Source: Gammaproteobacteria bacterium
Lineage (GTDB): Bacteria > Pseudomonadota > Gammaproteobacteria > DSM-16500
DNA: 64,000 nucleotides
Direction of reading: 5' to 3'
Assembly: GCA_019634835.1 (NCBI GenBank)
Contig: JAHCAO010000004.1
Coordinates: forward strand, 62,001-126,000
The notes below the pieces were generated by a model, which was not told the DNA's origin, searched no databases, and saw only the letters and a program-made list of their open reading frames with translations. This document shows, one piece after another, positions 28,262 to 36,913 of this stretch (positions are counted from its first letter, which is position 1; each line of letters begins with the position of its first letter). Made by a program: the position numbers and the translations under genes.

Positions 28262-29029
28262 ATGCAACGAAAAAAAATATATTTTAAACAGTTAGATTCA
28301 GATTCCGTGGAATGCTATTACGAGCGTGGGCTTGATTATTATCACCAAGGAGATTTCGATTCAGCAGTAAAAGTCTTTACCGAGGCTTTAAATTTAGGTT
28401 TTGTAACAGTCCCAAATTATGTGAAACTCTATAATGCTCGTGGAATGACCTATCTTTGCAATCCAGATACCTTGGAGCAGGCTAGTGAAGATTTCAGGGT
28501 GGCTATAAAACTAGACCCAAATCATGCACAAGCTTATGGCGGCCGTGGTCTTATTTATCAAATACGAAAGAAATACGATAAGGCCATCAGAGATTTTATC
28601 AAAGCCTTGGAATTATACCCGCAGCATGAGCAAGTTATTGGTAAACTAAAGCGTCTTTTGTCAACTATTCAATATGATGATTTAAGTGGAATAGCGAAAT
28701 CTGATCTTTTTGAGGCCATCAAAAAACTTCCTAACAAAGAGGAGCAAATTTCACTACTAGAGCAGTGCTTGAATAAAAATACCTCATTGGGTAAGCATAT
28801 GTGGGAACCAAAATACGCTTTCTCGCCTTGCAGCTTGGAAAAAGGCACATTGAAATGCATTGCTGACTATTTAAATACGATACGCCCTGCTTTTGCTACT
28901 ACACTCTCTACGCATTTTATCTCAACTGCATCGAGATTGAACCTGAACCTATTCCCGCGCAGCAAGACCAAACAGATGGATGAGCTTTTTGAGCCTGAAT
29001 CTGCCATTGAGATGCACAACGTATTGTAA
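28262..29029 (+). CDS. TPR-repeat protein, function unknown
   Basis: This 255-residue protein has no signal peptide. At least three tetratricopeptide repeats are visible: about 18-51 (YERGLDYYHQGDFDSAVKVF), 57-91 and 92-125 (GRGLIYQIRKKYDKAIRDFI). The C-terminal 110 residues have no recognisable fold. TPRs mediate protein binding; the partner is unknown. It is a single gene behind a consensus promoter, in an accessory-looking stretch between secF and suhB. Confidence 0.8.
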   Translation: MQRKKIYFKQLDSDSVECYYERGLDYYHQGDFDSAVKVFTEALNLGFVTVPNYVKLYNARGMTYLCNPDTLEQASEDFRVAIKLDPNHAQAYGGRGLIYQIRKKYDKAIRDFIKALELYPQHEQVIGKLKRLLSTIQYDDLSGIAKSDLFEAIKKLPNKEEQISLLEQCLNKNTSLGKHMWEPKYAFSPCSLEKGTLKCIADYLNTIRPAFATTLSTHFISTASRLNLNLFPRSKTKQMDELFEPESAIEMHNVL

Positions 29030-29086
29030 TGGGATGGGATGGCGGCTGAATTTGATTTTACAGTATGCGACCTCCGGAGGATAAAG

Positions 29087-29743
29087 ATGAAAAAAGCTGG
29101 TATAGGTAGCATCGTATTTTTTTCATTACTTATCTTCACGAATGTTGCTGATGCTTCCACTCCTGGTCCTTATATTGGTGTGGGTTTGGGGCCTAGTCGT
29201 TTGGAAACATCTGATCAGTATGTCTTCAATACAAGTCGTGCAGCTAATACCAAAGAGCTTGGCGGATTGGGGGGCAGAGCTTATGTTGGATATAATTTCA
29301 ACGAGTATCAAGGAATTGAAGCGGGCATTACGCGCTATGCCAAATCTTACTATTTTGGCAGTATGAATAATGCAAGCTCTTCTCTTGAATATTCGATGAA
29401 TGCCATTGACCTGATCGCTAAGACTTATCTCCCCATCGGGGAGAAGCGCATTAATTTATATGCTTTAGGCGGTATCGCAGCAGTAAAGAATCACGTTCAA
29501 TTCAAGAATGATGCTGGCATACCGTTTCTCAGTGATTTCATTACGTCAGATAATGGTTCTGAAGCGCATCATAATCTTCGTCCTATCTATGGTGCTGGGG
29601 TTGGTTATGACATTCCCAAATCACACTTTACGGCCAGTGTAGAATTGACACGTATTCAAGGAATGGGAAATACGAAGGCCAATACAACAGCTATGCCGTC
29701 TGCGGACATGTTGTCTTTTAGCTTGAGTTATCATTTTGATTAG
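29087..29743 (+). CDS. Outer-membrane beta-barrel protein (opacity/OmpA-barrel type)
   Basis: The ATG at 29087 follows a GGAGGATAAAG site and gives a clear signal peptide (KKAGIGSIVFFSLLIFTNVADA, cleavage after about residue 23). The mature part has alternating barrel strands: PYIGVGLGPSRLETS, GRAYVGYNFNEYQGIEAGI, YALGGIAAVKNHVQF, and a final strand SFSLSYHFD ending in aromatic-x-Asp. The 218-residue size fits a small eight-stranded barrel of the outer membrane. The exact role is unknown. A GC-rich hairpin follows at 29765. Confidence 0.83.
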   Translation: MKKAGIGSIVFFSLLIFTNVADASTPGPYIGVGLGPSRLETSDQYVFNTSRAANTKELGGLGGRAYVGYNFNEYQGIEAGITRYAKSYYFGSMNNASSSLEYSMNAIDLIAKTYLPIGEKRINLYALGGIAAVKNHVQFKNDAGIPFLSDFITSDNGSEAHHNLRPIYGAGVGYDIPKSHFTASVELTRIQGMGNTKANTTAMPSADMLSFSLSYHFD

Positions 29744-29764
29744 TAAAAATCCAGTTCTCTAGAG

Positions 29765-29789
29765 GCAGGAATGCCTTCAGCATTCCTGC
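29765..29789 (+). terminator. Hairpin after the beta-barrel gene
   Basis: GCAGGAATGC, loop CTTCA, GCATTCCTGC: a perfect 10-bp stem 22 bp after the stop. Only a short T run (TTT) follows, so termination is likely but not certain. Confidence 0.55.
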
Positions 29790-29937
29790 TTTGGAAGCTT
29801 GCTTGTTATTTTCTTGTAGGTATAATTCCCATCTGCCAAAAGTATTACGGCATAAACCCTACTATTTGCGGTGGGTTTTATTCTGGCAGCATCGGTTCAT
29901 GGATGAAAAATAATCAATTAATGCCCATGAGGTGTGT

Positions 29938-30342
29938 ATGAAGAAGAGTTTACTAGGATTTGTGACGGTTCTTATAGTATTGGCTGCGTCATTAGCACTG
30001 GCTGCTAATGCTTCTAACATCAACGCTGGCTATTATAGTTCAGCGGGATCAAAAGCAATGACTGCTGCTTCTGTACTTGCTCTTCCACCAACTAATATTA
30101 CTGTTCTTAATTATAGCGAAGAACGCATTTTTGTTGCTGTGCCTAATGTATTTGAATATGAAATTCCCACAGGAAATAGTCGTACCATTGCTCATGATTC
30201 ATATTATGGTGATACTTCCTTAATTTTATCTGATTGGAACCACAATAGGTTTTGGGAAAGTACTGTATGTCGCCGAGCTATTGTAGTGGTAGATGGTAGA
30301 CCAGGTAATTATCACATTAGCGTTGACAGAAAGTTTTGTTAG
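29938..30342 (+). CDS. Small secreted protein, function unknown
   Basis: ATG 29938 has a GAGG site and begins a signal peptide (KKSLLGFVTVLIVLAASLALAANA). The mature part is about 110 residues, with a NAGYYSSAGS segment at its start and a beta-rich body with two cysteines (CRRAIVVVDG, KFC) that could form a disulfide in the periplasm. The next gene, 17 bp downstream, carries the same NAGYYSS motif in its low-complexity region, suggesting a linked role. No family recognised. Confidence 0.75.
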   Translation: MKKSLLGFVTVLIVLAASLALAANASNINAGYYSSAGSKAMTAASVLALPPTNITVLNYSEERIFVAVPNVFEYEIPTGNSRTIAHDSYYGDTSLILSDWNHNRFWESTVCRRAIVVVDGRPGNYHISVDRKFC

Positions 30343-30359
30343 TTTATTCGAGAATGATC

Positions 30360-30815
30360 ATGAAAAGTTTAATAAAGCTAACAACCATTTTATTTAGTTC
30401 GATTTTATTGGTTGGTTGTGTGATTGAAGATGAGTATTCTACGGATTATTACAGCGGTGGAAGCAATGTTTATTATAGTGGTGTGACAACAGGTTATAAT
30501 CGCGATTACTATAGGCAACATCACCATGATGATCGTTCCAGGCATAACCGCCACAATGCAGGTTATTATAGCTCAAGCTCCACTTCGGGACGTCCGCATA
30601 TAGCACCACCAACTCGGCCATCTGTACCACCTAAGTCATCTAGTGGTTATTATTCATCCGGTTCGTCAGGTTATTCCAGTAGTGGTTCACTTTCTTCTGG
30701 CGGTTATTCAGGCTATCGAAGTGCTAGTGGTGAGGAGCAGTCTGCTGCTAGCTCTCCTAGCAGTTCGGGTACTGCTGGTCCAAGTGGATACGCTAGTACT
30801 GGTAGTGCCGGATAA
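30360..30815 (+). CDS. Ser/Gly/Tyr-rich lipoprotein
   Basis: The ATG at 30360 sits six bases after a GAGA site and starts MKSLIKLTTILFSSILLVGC, a type II signal peptide with lipobox LVGC (acylated Cys about residue 20). The remaining 130 residues are low complexity: Tyr/Asp/His-rich, then Ser/Gly/Tyr repeats (NAGYYSSSS, SGYYSSGSSGYSSSG). It resembles small Gly/Ser-rich surface lipoproteins but I cannot assign a family. Likely co-transcribed with the preceding secreted protein. Confidence 0.75.
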   Translation: MKSLIKLTTILFSSILLVGCVIEDEYSTDYYSGGSNVYYSGVTTGYNRDYYRQHHHDDRSRHNRHNAGYYSSSSTSGRPHIAPPTRPSVPPKSSSGYYSSGSSGYSSSGSLSSGGYSGYRSASGEEQSAASSPSSSGTAGPSGYASTGSAG

Positions 30816-30872
30816 TGACGTTTACCTGAAATGCGAAGAAATCATTTCCCTTCCAGATAGGCGGGATTTATT

Positions 30873-31047
30873 GTAACCGGTCACGGGGGTAGTCATAGGG
30901 CCCCAAAAAACGGAAGCGGGTGGATAGCACCATTCCAGTCATCACGACGACCTGCTTTGAAATACAATAGATTGGTTAAAGTTGTAGCCTTTATTTCTTC
31001 GCTTGCTTCCCTCTTAACAGGCCTTCATGGCTTCGACAGCGCAGAGC
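30873..31047 (+). mobile_element. Family A element, truncated at the right end
   Basis: It starts with the full left terminus (GTAACCGGTCACGGGGGTAG) and follows the family consensus until GACAGCGCAGAGC, where it breaks off. The right terminus is missing, so no target duplication is visible. The 30816-31114 gap otherwise holds nothing I can name. Confidence 0.8.
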
Positions 31048-31114
31048 TGAGGAGATAAATATTTACTAGAGGATTTCTTTGGAAGTGGTTATTTAAGAGG
31101 AATGCAATGAGTCA

Positions 31115-31360
31115 TCAATCCGGGGGGGATTTTCTGAAACTTTTAACGACTTTATGAGTTTTATTATCAGTAATTTCACCGTTGAAATTACCAAATTTTC
31201 CCTGTGTCTTAATTAACATCCAATTGTAAAGCTCCTCGATATCATTACCTTGTTCATTGGCGACTTCTCCCTCGTCAAAGTAGATTTTTGCTGTATAACG
31301 ATATTTCACAGGGTCGTTCCTCCATGTTAAGTAACCGCATACTTTACGTCTTTCAGTCAT
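31115..31360 (-). CDS. Small conserved-looking hypothetical protein
   Basis: This 81-residue reverse-strand protein is rich in charged and aromatic residues (CGYLTWRNDPVKYRYTAKIYF), with no export signal. It looks like a small alpha/beta domain. There is no good Shine-Dalgarno; a TATAAT overlaps the start codon, which could mean the true start or promoter differs. It lies beyond suhB in the same direction with a 70-bp gap and may be its downstream partner. Confidence 0.6.
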   Translation of the reverse strand: MTERRKVCGYLTWRNDPVKYRYTAKIYFDEGEVANEQGNDIEELYNWMLIKTQGKFGNFNGEITDNKTHKVVKSFRKSPPD

Positions 31361-31430
31361 TATAATGTAAATACATGGTATTTGTGGCGGTTTCTTCGTG
31401 AATATGAGCCGGCTGTGATTTATCTTGTTG

Positions 31431-32225
31431 TTAAATAGGGTCTAGTTGAGGTTTAATCGTTTTTAACAATTGTCTTATAATGGCTGGATTGGCTGCTGCG
31501 ATATCGCCTGTTTTGAGGTAAGATTCCCCGCCATAAGGATCACAGACCATGCCACCGGCTTCTTTGACTAATAAAATGCCTGCCGCAATATCCCATATAT
31601 TCAGTCCCATTTCCCAGAAGCCATCTAATCGGCCGCAGGCGACATAAGCAAGGTCTAAAGTGGCAGCACCAGCGCGACGGACATCACCGCAAATGGGGAT
31701 CATAGTTTGCAGGATTTTCTCAGGAGCAGTATTATTTTTGTCCTTGTGCCTATAAGCAAACCCAGTTCCGAGTAAGCATTCTTCCAATCGCTTACGTTCG
31801 CTAACGCGGATGCGGCGTTCATTTAATTGAGCGCCTTTGCCACGACTAGCGGTAAATAATTCTTGACGGTTTGGGTCATAGATTACACCATGTTCTAGCT
31901 TATTTTTATAAATCACAGCAATAGAAATAGCAAAATGCGGAAACCCATGGATAAAGTTACGTGTGCCATCAATAGGATCAATAATCCATTGATAGTCATC
32001 CCCTTTTATTTCACCACTTTCTTCGCATAAAAATCCGTGAGAAGGATAAGCTTTACGGACAATGGAAATAATTTCTTGCTCAACGCGCTGATCTACTTCT
32101 GTGACAATATCATTGGGCCGCTTTTCAGTCACTTTAACGTGATCAAGACGCTTCATTGCGCGGACAATAATGCTACCAGCAGCGCGGGCAGCTTCTACAG
32201 CAATATTAATGATGGGTGCTCGCAT
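31431..32225 (-). CDS. suhB: Inositol-1-monophosphatase family protein SuhB
   Basis: SuhB-type enzymes are Mg2+-dependent inositol monophosphatases, and in E. coli the protein also aids rRNA transcription antitermination. The 264 residues show both metal motifs: EES (GFLCEESGEIKG), WIIDPIDGTRNFIHGFP and WDIAAGILLVKEAGG. Length is normal. The C-terminus ends LKTIKPQLDPI, slightly shortened. It is divergent from trmJ, with a palindromic element between the two promoters. Confidence 0.94.
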   Translation of the reverse strand: MRAPIINIAVEAARAAGSIIVRAMKRLDHVKVTEKRPNDIVTEVDQRVEQEIISIVRKAYPSHGFLCEESGEIKGDDYQWIIDPIDGTRNFIHGFPHFAISIAVIYKNKLEHGVIYDPNRQELFTASRGKGAQLNERRIRVSERKRLEECLLGTGFAYRHKDKNNTAPEKILQTMIPICGDVRRAGAATLDLAYVACGRLDGFWEMGLNIWDIAAGILLVKEAGGMVCDPYGGESYLKTGDIAAANPAIIRQLLKTIKPQLDPI

Positions 32226-32303
32226 AGTGTTTTAAAGATCGTCGATTAATTCTTAATAAGGGAGGCATGATAAAACGAATAGCGTGAAGATGCTAGAGAT
32301 TCG

Positions 32304-32451
32304 TATCGTGTATCAGCATTCCGCTGAAGGCCATCACCCCATTGTTTTTTAGCTCCAAACACGCCATCCATGGCTTTAGGATTGCATCCTGCAATCCAGT
32401 CGCCTAAAAACAATGGGGTGATGGCCTTCAGCGGAATGCTGGTATCGTATA
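32304..32451. mobile_element. Family F palindromic element F2 with 9-bp target duplication
   Basis: The element (32313-32442, 130 bp) has perfect 36-bp arms (32314-32349 and 32406-32441). The core contains two hairpins: GCCAT-CC-ATGGC and GGATTGC-ATCCT-GCAATCC. Flanks TATCGTGTA and TATCGTATA (8 of 9) mark the insertion. Arm bases differ at many positions from F1, while each copy stays self-complementary. Confidence 0.87.
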
Positions 32452-32521
32452 TTTCAGATGAATGTGTATTTTTAAGCGTCTATAATGCTTACTGCTATCA
32501 TAGAATAAATTGATCCTGGTC

Positions 32522-33238
32522 ATGCTTGATAACATCCGAATCGTTTTAGTTCATACCTCACACCCTGGCAATATTGGAGCAGCAGCTCGTGCGATGAAAA
32601 CAATGGGGTTGTCAGCGTTGTATTTAGTAGCACCTGAACAGTTCCCGCATATTAAAGCAGTGGAAATGGCATCTGGTGCGTCAGATATTCTGGATACAGC
32701 AGTATTGGTGAAAACGGTAGAGGAAGCAATCGCAGATTGTACATTAGTGATAGGTACCAGTGCTCGTATGCGCACCATTCCATGGCCCTTGTTTTCTCCA
32801 CGTGAAATGAGTGAAAAAGTTAGGCAAGAATCACCTAATAGCCAAGTGGCCATTTTATTTGGTCGTGAACAATCAGGTTTAAGCAATGATGAGTTGCATC
32901 GCTGTCATATGCATATTCAAATCCCTGCTAATCTTGAATACAGTTCTTTGAATCTAGCAGCGGCAGTACAAGTGATAGCATATGAACTTCGGCTTGCTAG
33001 TCTTAGTCAACAAGGAGTTTCAGAGGATTGGGATTATCGTTTGGCGAATGTGGATGAAATGGAAAAATTTTTTGTTCATTTACAAGCGGTATTAATAGAG
33101 ATTGGTTTTTTAAAACTGAATGCACCGCGTCAGTTGATGACAAGACTACGTCGTATGTTTTTGCGTACTCGCCCTGATGTTATGGAAATGAATATCTTAC
33201 GTGGGATGTTAACTGCAGTACAGGAAGTAAAAAAATAG
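32522..33238 (+). CDS. trmJ: tRNA (cytidine/uridine-2'-O-)-methyltransferase TrmJ
   Basis: TrmJ is a SPOUT methyltransferase acting on position 32 of tRNAs. The SPOUT motifs are visible: SHPGNIGAAARAMKTMGL (motif 1), LFGREQSGLSNDEL (motif 2) and NLEYSSLNLAAAVQVIAYE (motif 3). The start at ATG 32522 (238 residues) is preferred over TTG 32510. The stop codon TAG is formed by the end of a target duplication plus the first base of a family A element. Confidence 0.94.
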   Translation: MLDNIRIVLVHTSHPGNIGAAARAMKTMGLSALYLVAPEQFPHIKAVEMASGASDILDTAVLVKTVEEAIADCTLVIGTSARMRTIPWPLFSPREMSEKVRQESPNSQVAILFGREQSGLSNDELHRCHMHIQIPANLEYSSLNLAAAVQVIAYELRLASLSQQGVSEDWDYRLANVDEMEKFFVHLQAVLIEIGFLKLNAPRQLMTRLRRMFLRTRPDVMEMNILRGMLTAVQEVKK

Positions 33239-33393
33239 CAATCATTTCGCTTTGAAATACAGTAGATGGATTGAAATGGTAGCCTTTATTTCTTCGCTTG
33301 CTTCCTTCTTAACGATCTTTCATGGCTTTGACATCGCAGTGCTTCCATTTTTTGGGATTCGATGGCTATCCTGAGGAATGATTGCTAAAAATA
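33230..33393 (+). mobile_element. Family A element with internal deletion
   Basis: The element (33238-33385) starts GCAATCATT and ends AATGATTGC. Left terminus bases are fused to the middle (TCGCTTTGAAATACAG) because about 70 bp inside are deleted. Flanks AAAAAATA and TAAAAATA match at 7 of 8. The left flank overlaps the trmJ stop. Confidence 0.78.
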
Positions 33394-33464
33394 AGCAGGA
33401 ACTCGCTGAAGGCAGAGTTTATACGATAAAATGAGAATGCTGACATCATAAGAGGGCAAAATGA

Positions 33465-34625
33465 ATGGAATCCTGCGAACTGACAATTTTAATGCCGTGC
33501 TTGAATGAATCTGAAACATTAGCAAGGTGTATTCAAAAAGCAAAAGAATTCTTGCAGATGGAGCAAGTGCAAGGTGAGATTTTAATTGCGGATAATGGTA
33601 GTACAGATGGGTCTCAGGAAATAGCAAAAAAATTAGGTGCGCGTGTTATTTCTGTGCCAATACGAGGTTATGGAGCTGCATTAAAAAGCGGTATGCAAAT
33701 GGCCTATGGCCGCTACATTATCATGGGTGATGCGGACGATAGTTATGATTTCCTGAATTTAAAACCATTTCTCAATAAGCTTCGCGAAGGCTATGACTTA
33801 GTGATGGGTAATCGCTTTAGAGGCGGTATTGAAAAAGGTGCCATGCCCTTTTTGAACCGCTATGTTGGTAATCCTATCTTATCGTTAATAGGCCGGATTT
33901 TTTTTAACAGTAATATTGGCGATTTTCATTGTGGATTACGAGGATTTTGTTGTCATACTGTTCGGCAGTTAGATTTACATGGTGATGGTATGGAGTTTGC
34001 GAGTGAAATGATCGTAAAAGCAACGCTGAAAAAACTTAACATCACTGAAGTTCCTACGGCATTGCACCCTGATGGCCGCAGTAGAAAGCCGCATTTGCGT
34101 CCTTGGCGCGATGGTTGGAGGCATTTACGTTTATTATTGCTTTTGAGCCCACGTTGGCTTTTTTTATATCCTGGATGTTTTTTGTTTGCAATTGGCGTGT
34201 TGTTGATGACAACGTTGATTTTAGGCCCAATAGAAATCGGACAAGTTAATCTGGATATTCATACCATGCTATTTAGCAGCTTATTCATGATCGTAGGGCT
34301 GCAAGCAATTTGCTTTGCTTTTTCTGCGAAATATATTGCTGATTATCACATGAAAATAGAATTTTCAAATCACTATTTTCCACCAATCTTAAAGCACATA
34401 AAAATGGAACATGGCTTGGCGGTAGGATTCATCTTATTAACGCTGGGTGCGGCGGGTTCTTGTTACACGTTGATGTATTGGATACATCATGCGTTTGGGC
34501 CATTAGTACCTACGCAAATGATGCGGGTTCTTATTCCATCCATTACCTGTTTAGTCCTAGGTATACAGTTAATATTCGCAAGTTTTTTCATGAGTGTGTT
34601 GGCGATGCATGTTGGGCGAAAATAA
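33465..34625 (+). CDS. Polyprenyl-phosphate glycosyltransferase (GT2) with membrane tail
   Basis: The N-terminal 220 residues are a GT2 domain of dolichyl-phosphate mannose synthase type: ILMPCLNESETLARC, ADNGSTDGS and MGDADDSYDF, the last with the metal-binding Asp cluster. The C-terminal 160 residues hold about four membrane helices. Such enzymes transfer a sugar from a nucleotide donor to undecaprenyl phosphate at the inner membrane. An AGAGGG site precedes ATG 33465. Two GT-C type genes follow on the other strand and may use the lipid-linked sugar. Confidence 0.88.
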   Translation: MESCELTILMPCLNESETLARCIQKAKEFLQMEQVQGEILIADNGSTDGSQEIAKKLGARVISVPIRGYGAALKSGMQMAYGRYIIMGDADDSYDFLNLKPFLNKLREGYDLVMGNRFRGGIEKGAMPFLNRYVGNPILSLIGRIFFNSNIGDFHCGLRGFCCHTVRQLDLHGDGMEFASEMIVKATLKKLNITEVPTALHPDGRSRKPHLRPWRDGWRHLRLLLLLSPRWLFLYPGCFLFAIGVLLMTTLILGPIEIGQVNLDIHTMLFSSLFMIVGLQAICFAFSAKYIADYHMKIEFSNHYFPPILKHIKMEHGLAVGFILLTLGAAGSCYTLMYWIHHAFGPLVPTQMMRVLIPSITCLVLGIQLIFASFFMSVLAMHVGRK

Positions 34626-34649
34626 AATGTACTAGTTGCATGCATGTGT

Positions 34650-34882
34650 TAGTGCTGGTAACCGTTCACGAGGATAGTCATAGAGCCCAAAAAACGGAAG
34701 CTCTGCGATGTCGAAGCCATGAAGGCCCGTTAAGATGGAAGCAAACGAAGGAATAAAGGCTGCAATTTTAACCAATCTAATTGTATTTCAAAGCGGGCCG
34801 TTGTGATGACTTGAATGGTGCTATCTACCAACTTCCGTTTTTTGGGCTCTATGACTATCCTCGTGAATGGTTACTAGTGCTG
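34650..34882 (-). mobile_element. Family A element with perfect 8-bp target duplication
   Basis: A complete copy (34658-34874, 217 bp) in reverse orientation. Termini GTAACCGTTCACGAGGATAG and its complement extend to about 45 bp on each side. The target duplication TAGTGCTG (34650-34657 and 34875-34882) is perfect. It lies between the convergent GT2 and GT-C genes. Confidence 0.93.
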
Positions 34883-34939
34883 TGAATACTTAGGATTGGC
34901 TGATGGCTGCCCCTGAATGATTGCACGGGAGTGTGAGTA

Positions 34940-34979
34940 TGTTTCCTTCACCGCAAAACACATTTATCCTTGATTGGGT
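34940..34979 (+). mobile_element. Family D core fragment
   Basis: TTTCCTTCACCGCAAAACAC..CCTTGATTGGGT matches the core of the family D copies at 36750 and 48667. Arms and hairpins are missing. On the reverse strand it encodes the stop codon and last codons of the adjoining GT-C gene. Confidence 0.7.
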
Positions 34980-36643
34980 GCTGAATGTGCCGTTGTGACT
35001 GGACATAATAGTACGTTTTGATGCGTCACTACTTGGCGGTCACTCAATATTTTTTCACATTCACCATAGGGAACTAATCCAAATTTTTGCGCTGCTTGAT
35101 ATAAGGCAGGCATATTCAAATCTGATGTTAGTAAATATATATTGCCGCTTTCGTGATGTAATTGAGAATAAATTTGACTAGTGGTGGTTAGCTCTGACAA
35201 ATACTGACCTTTCCAAAAAGGGACGCCGACAAAACGCCATTGTGCTGGAAAAAATGGAATTAAATAAGATTGTGGCCGTGGGTCACTCTCCATAACATAA
35301 GCTGTGTAAGCCAGTAAAACTGTTGCTTTAGGTATGGTAACTACAGGGGGCGGTAGCTTGACATTAAAAAAAGTGGTGTCATACCAACGTGCTCTTACCA
35401 TTGGTATGGGTGACAATGACCACGCCAATGTATAAAGAATAATGAATAAGAATATAACATGTATACGGCTATTATGAATTAGTGATTTGAGTAACAAATA
35501 AATGATGAGAGGTGAGAGCATTTCTAGAACGGAAAGATATCGCGCAATGGAGAAATAATATTGCCAAATCATGTAAGAAAAAATAAAGAAAGCAAACAAC
35601 CAGTAGCGAGATAAAAAATTGGTTGTTGCAAGGGAGGAGGGATTACCACTGCGGATGATTTGAACTCGCTTCCAAAGCCACTGAATACCAGCTATGACAA
35701 ATAAAATGTAGACAGCAAGAAAACGGAAATCACGGAATGGTGCGTCTGCAGTGCGGCCATCCCAGGAAAAATAAAAAGGAAAAAATAATGTTTGTGAAAG
35801 ATCCTGCGGAAAAAAACGTTTGTCATGCCAATTGATAAATAAGAAATCGGGCGAGTGGAAGAGATTATTAAAAAATGGAAAAAATGGATTACGATGTTTC
35901 TGCCACATCAGGTACATCCAATGCCCGCTTGTTATGAGCATACCGATCGTAGCAGCGATGCCTACAACCAATAATATTTTTATGCGGTCTCGAAGTGAGA
36001 TAGGTAGAATGAGTGATGCAATAAAAGTGCCAGCAATGTAAGTGCCTGCAGTTAATTTTAAGCCAAATCCTAAACCGATTATCCAGCCAGCAATGAGCAA
36101 TAAAATGATGACGTGTTGAAAGTCAGCAGGAACCGTTGGATTGTTCCTCTCTTTTTTTTGATAGAGATCGAGGGCTTTTATTTGTAGTAAAGTGAATGCC
36201 AAGATGAAAACACTGATTAAATTATCATTTTGAAATGATCCCATACCCGGTAAAGCAGTAGGGCCGTACATACCAAGCAAGGATAGTAATAGTGCCAAAA
36301 CGTTTTGGTAGCGTCCTTGAATAAAATGTCGTGCGATCAAAAATAATAACCACGTATTAATGCCATGTAAGGCACCTAATATAAATTCAGTCATACGCGG
36401 TGTGAAATGTGTGATTAAAAAATAAGATAATAAATCAATGGTGGGATTAAAAAATTGATGAATATAAGAACTTGGCCAGAAGTCTATATTGTATCGATGA
36501 TGTAAAAAGGCGAAGGGGATATAGAAATGGTAATATGCTAAGTCCCAACTCAGTTCTTTACCAAATAATACGGACAACCATCCGCCAGTCAGCATAGCGA
36601 GGAACAATAACCATCCATACTTAAATATATTTTTGTTTTCCAT
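34964..36643 (-). CDS. GT-C type membrane glycosyltransferase, putative
   Basis: This 559-residue integral membrane protein has about ten hydrophobic segments in residues 1-430 and a soluble C-terminal part of about 110 residues. The first loop (GKELSWDLAYYHFYIPFAF) has the acidic-aromatic pattern typical of GT-C enzymes, which transfer sugars from polyprenyl-phosphate donors on the periplasmic side. The last residues (APNQG and stop) come from a family D fragment, so the native C-terminus was replaced. Substrate unknown. Confidence 0.78.
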   Translation of the reverse strand: MENKNIFKYGWLLFLAMLTGGWLSVLFGKELSWDLAYYHFYIPFAFLHHRYNIDFWPSSYIHQFFNPTIDLLSYFLITHFTPRMTEFILGALHGINTWLLFLIARHFIQGRYQNVLALLLSLLGMYGPTALPGMGSFQNDNLISVFILAFTLLQIKALDLYQKKERNNPTVPADFQHVIILLLIAGWIIGLGFGLKLTAGTYIAGTFIASLILPISLRDRIKILLVVGIAATIGMLITSGHWMYLMWQKHRNPFFPFFNNLFHSPDFLFINWHDKRFFPQDLSQTLFFPFYFSWDGRTADAPFRDFRFLAVYILFVIAGIQWLWKRVQIIRSGNPSSLATTNFLSRYWLFAFFIFSYMIWQYYFSIARYLSVLEMLSPLIIYLLLKSLIHNSRIHVIFLFIILYTLAWSLSPIPMVRARWYDTTFFNVKLPPPVVTIPKATVLLAYTAYVMESDPRPQSYLIPFFPAQWRFVGVPFWKGQYLSELTTTSQIYSQLHHESGNIYLLTSDLNMPALYQAAQKFGLVPYGECEKILSDRQVVTHQNVLLCPVTTAHSAPNQG

Positions 36644-36678
36644 CGGATCCTATTACGCTAAATCAAAATTTTTGACGC

Positions 36679-36909
36679 TATACCCGTAGCGTTTCACTTA
36701 GGTATGCTATAGGTGCATGACGAGTTTTTTGCAAGAAGAGGCGGGTATTTTTCCTTCACCCTTCACCGCAAAACACACTCCTCCTTGACTGGGTTTTGCT
36801 CTCGCAGACTCCTGTCTGCGAGTGAATGGTTCATACAAAATACCCGCCTCCTCTTGCAAAAAACTCGTCATGCACCTATAGCATACCTAAGTGAAACGCT
36901 ACGGGTATA
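36679..36909 (+). mobile_element. Family D palindromic element D1 with extended arms
   Basis: Arms of about 73 bp (36679-36751 and 36837-36909) pair with a single mismatch. The core has hairpin 1, GCAAAAC/GTTTTGC, and hairpin 2, CTCGCAGAC-TCCT-GTCTGCGAG, as in the copy at 48623. The outer 30-40 bp (TATACCCGTAGCGTTTCACT..) are not shared with other copies. It fills the space between two GT-C genes. No clear target duplication. Confidence 0.85.
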
Positions 36910-36913
36910 AAAT

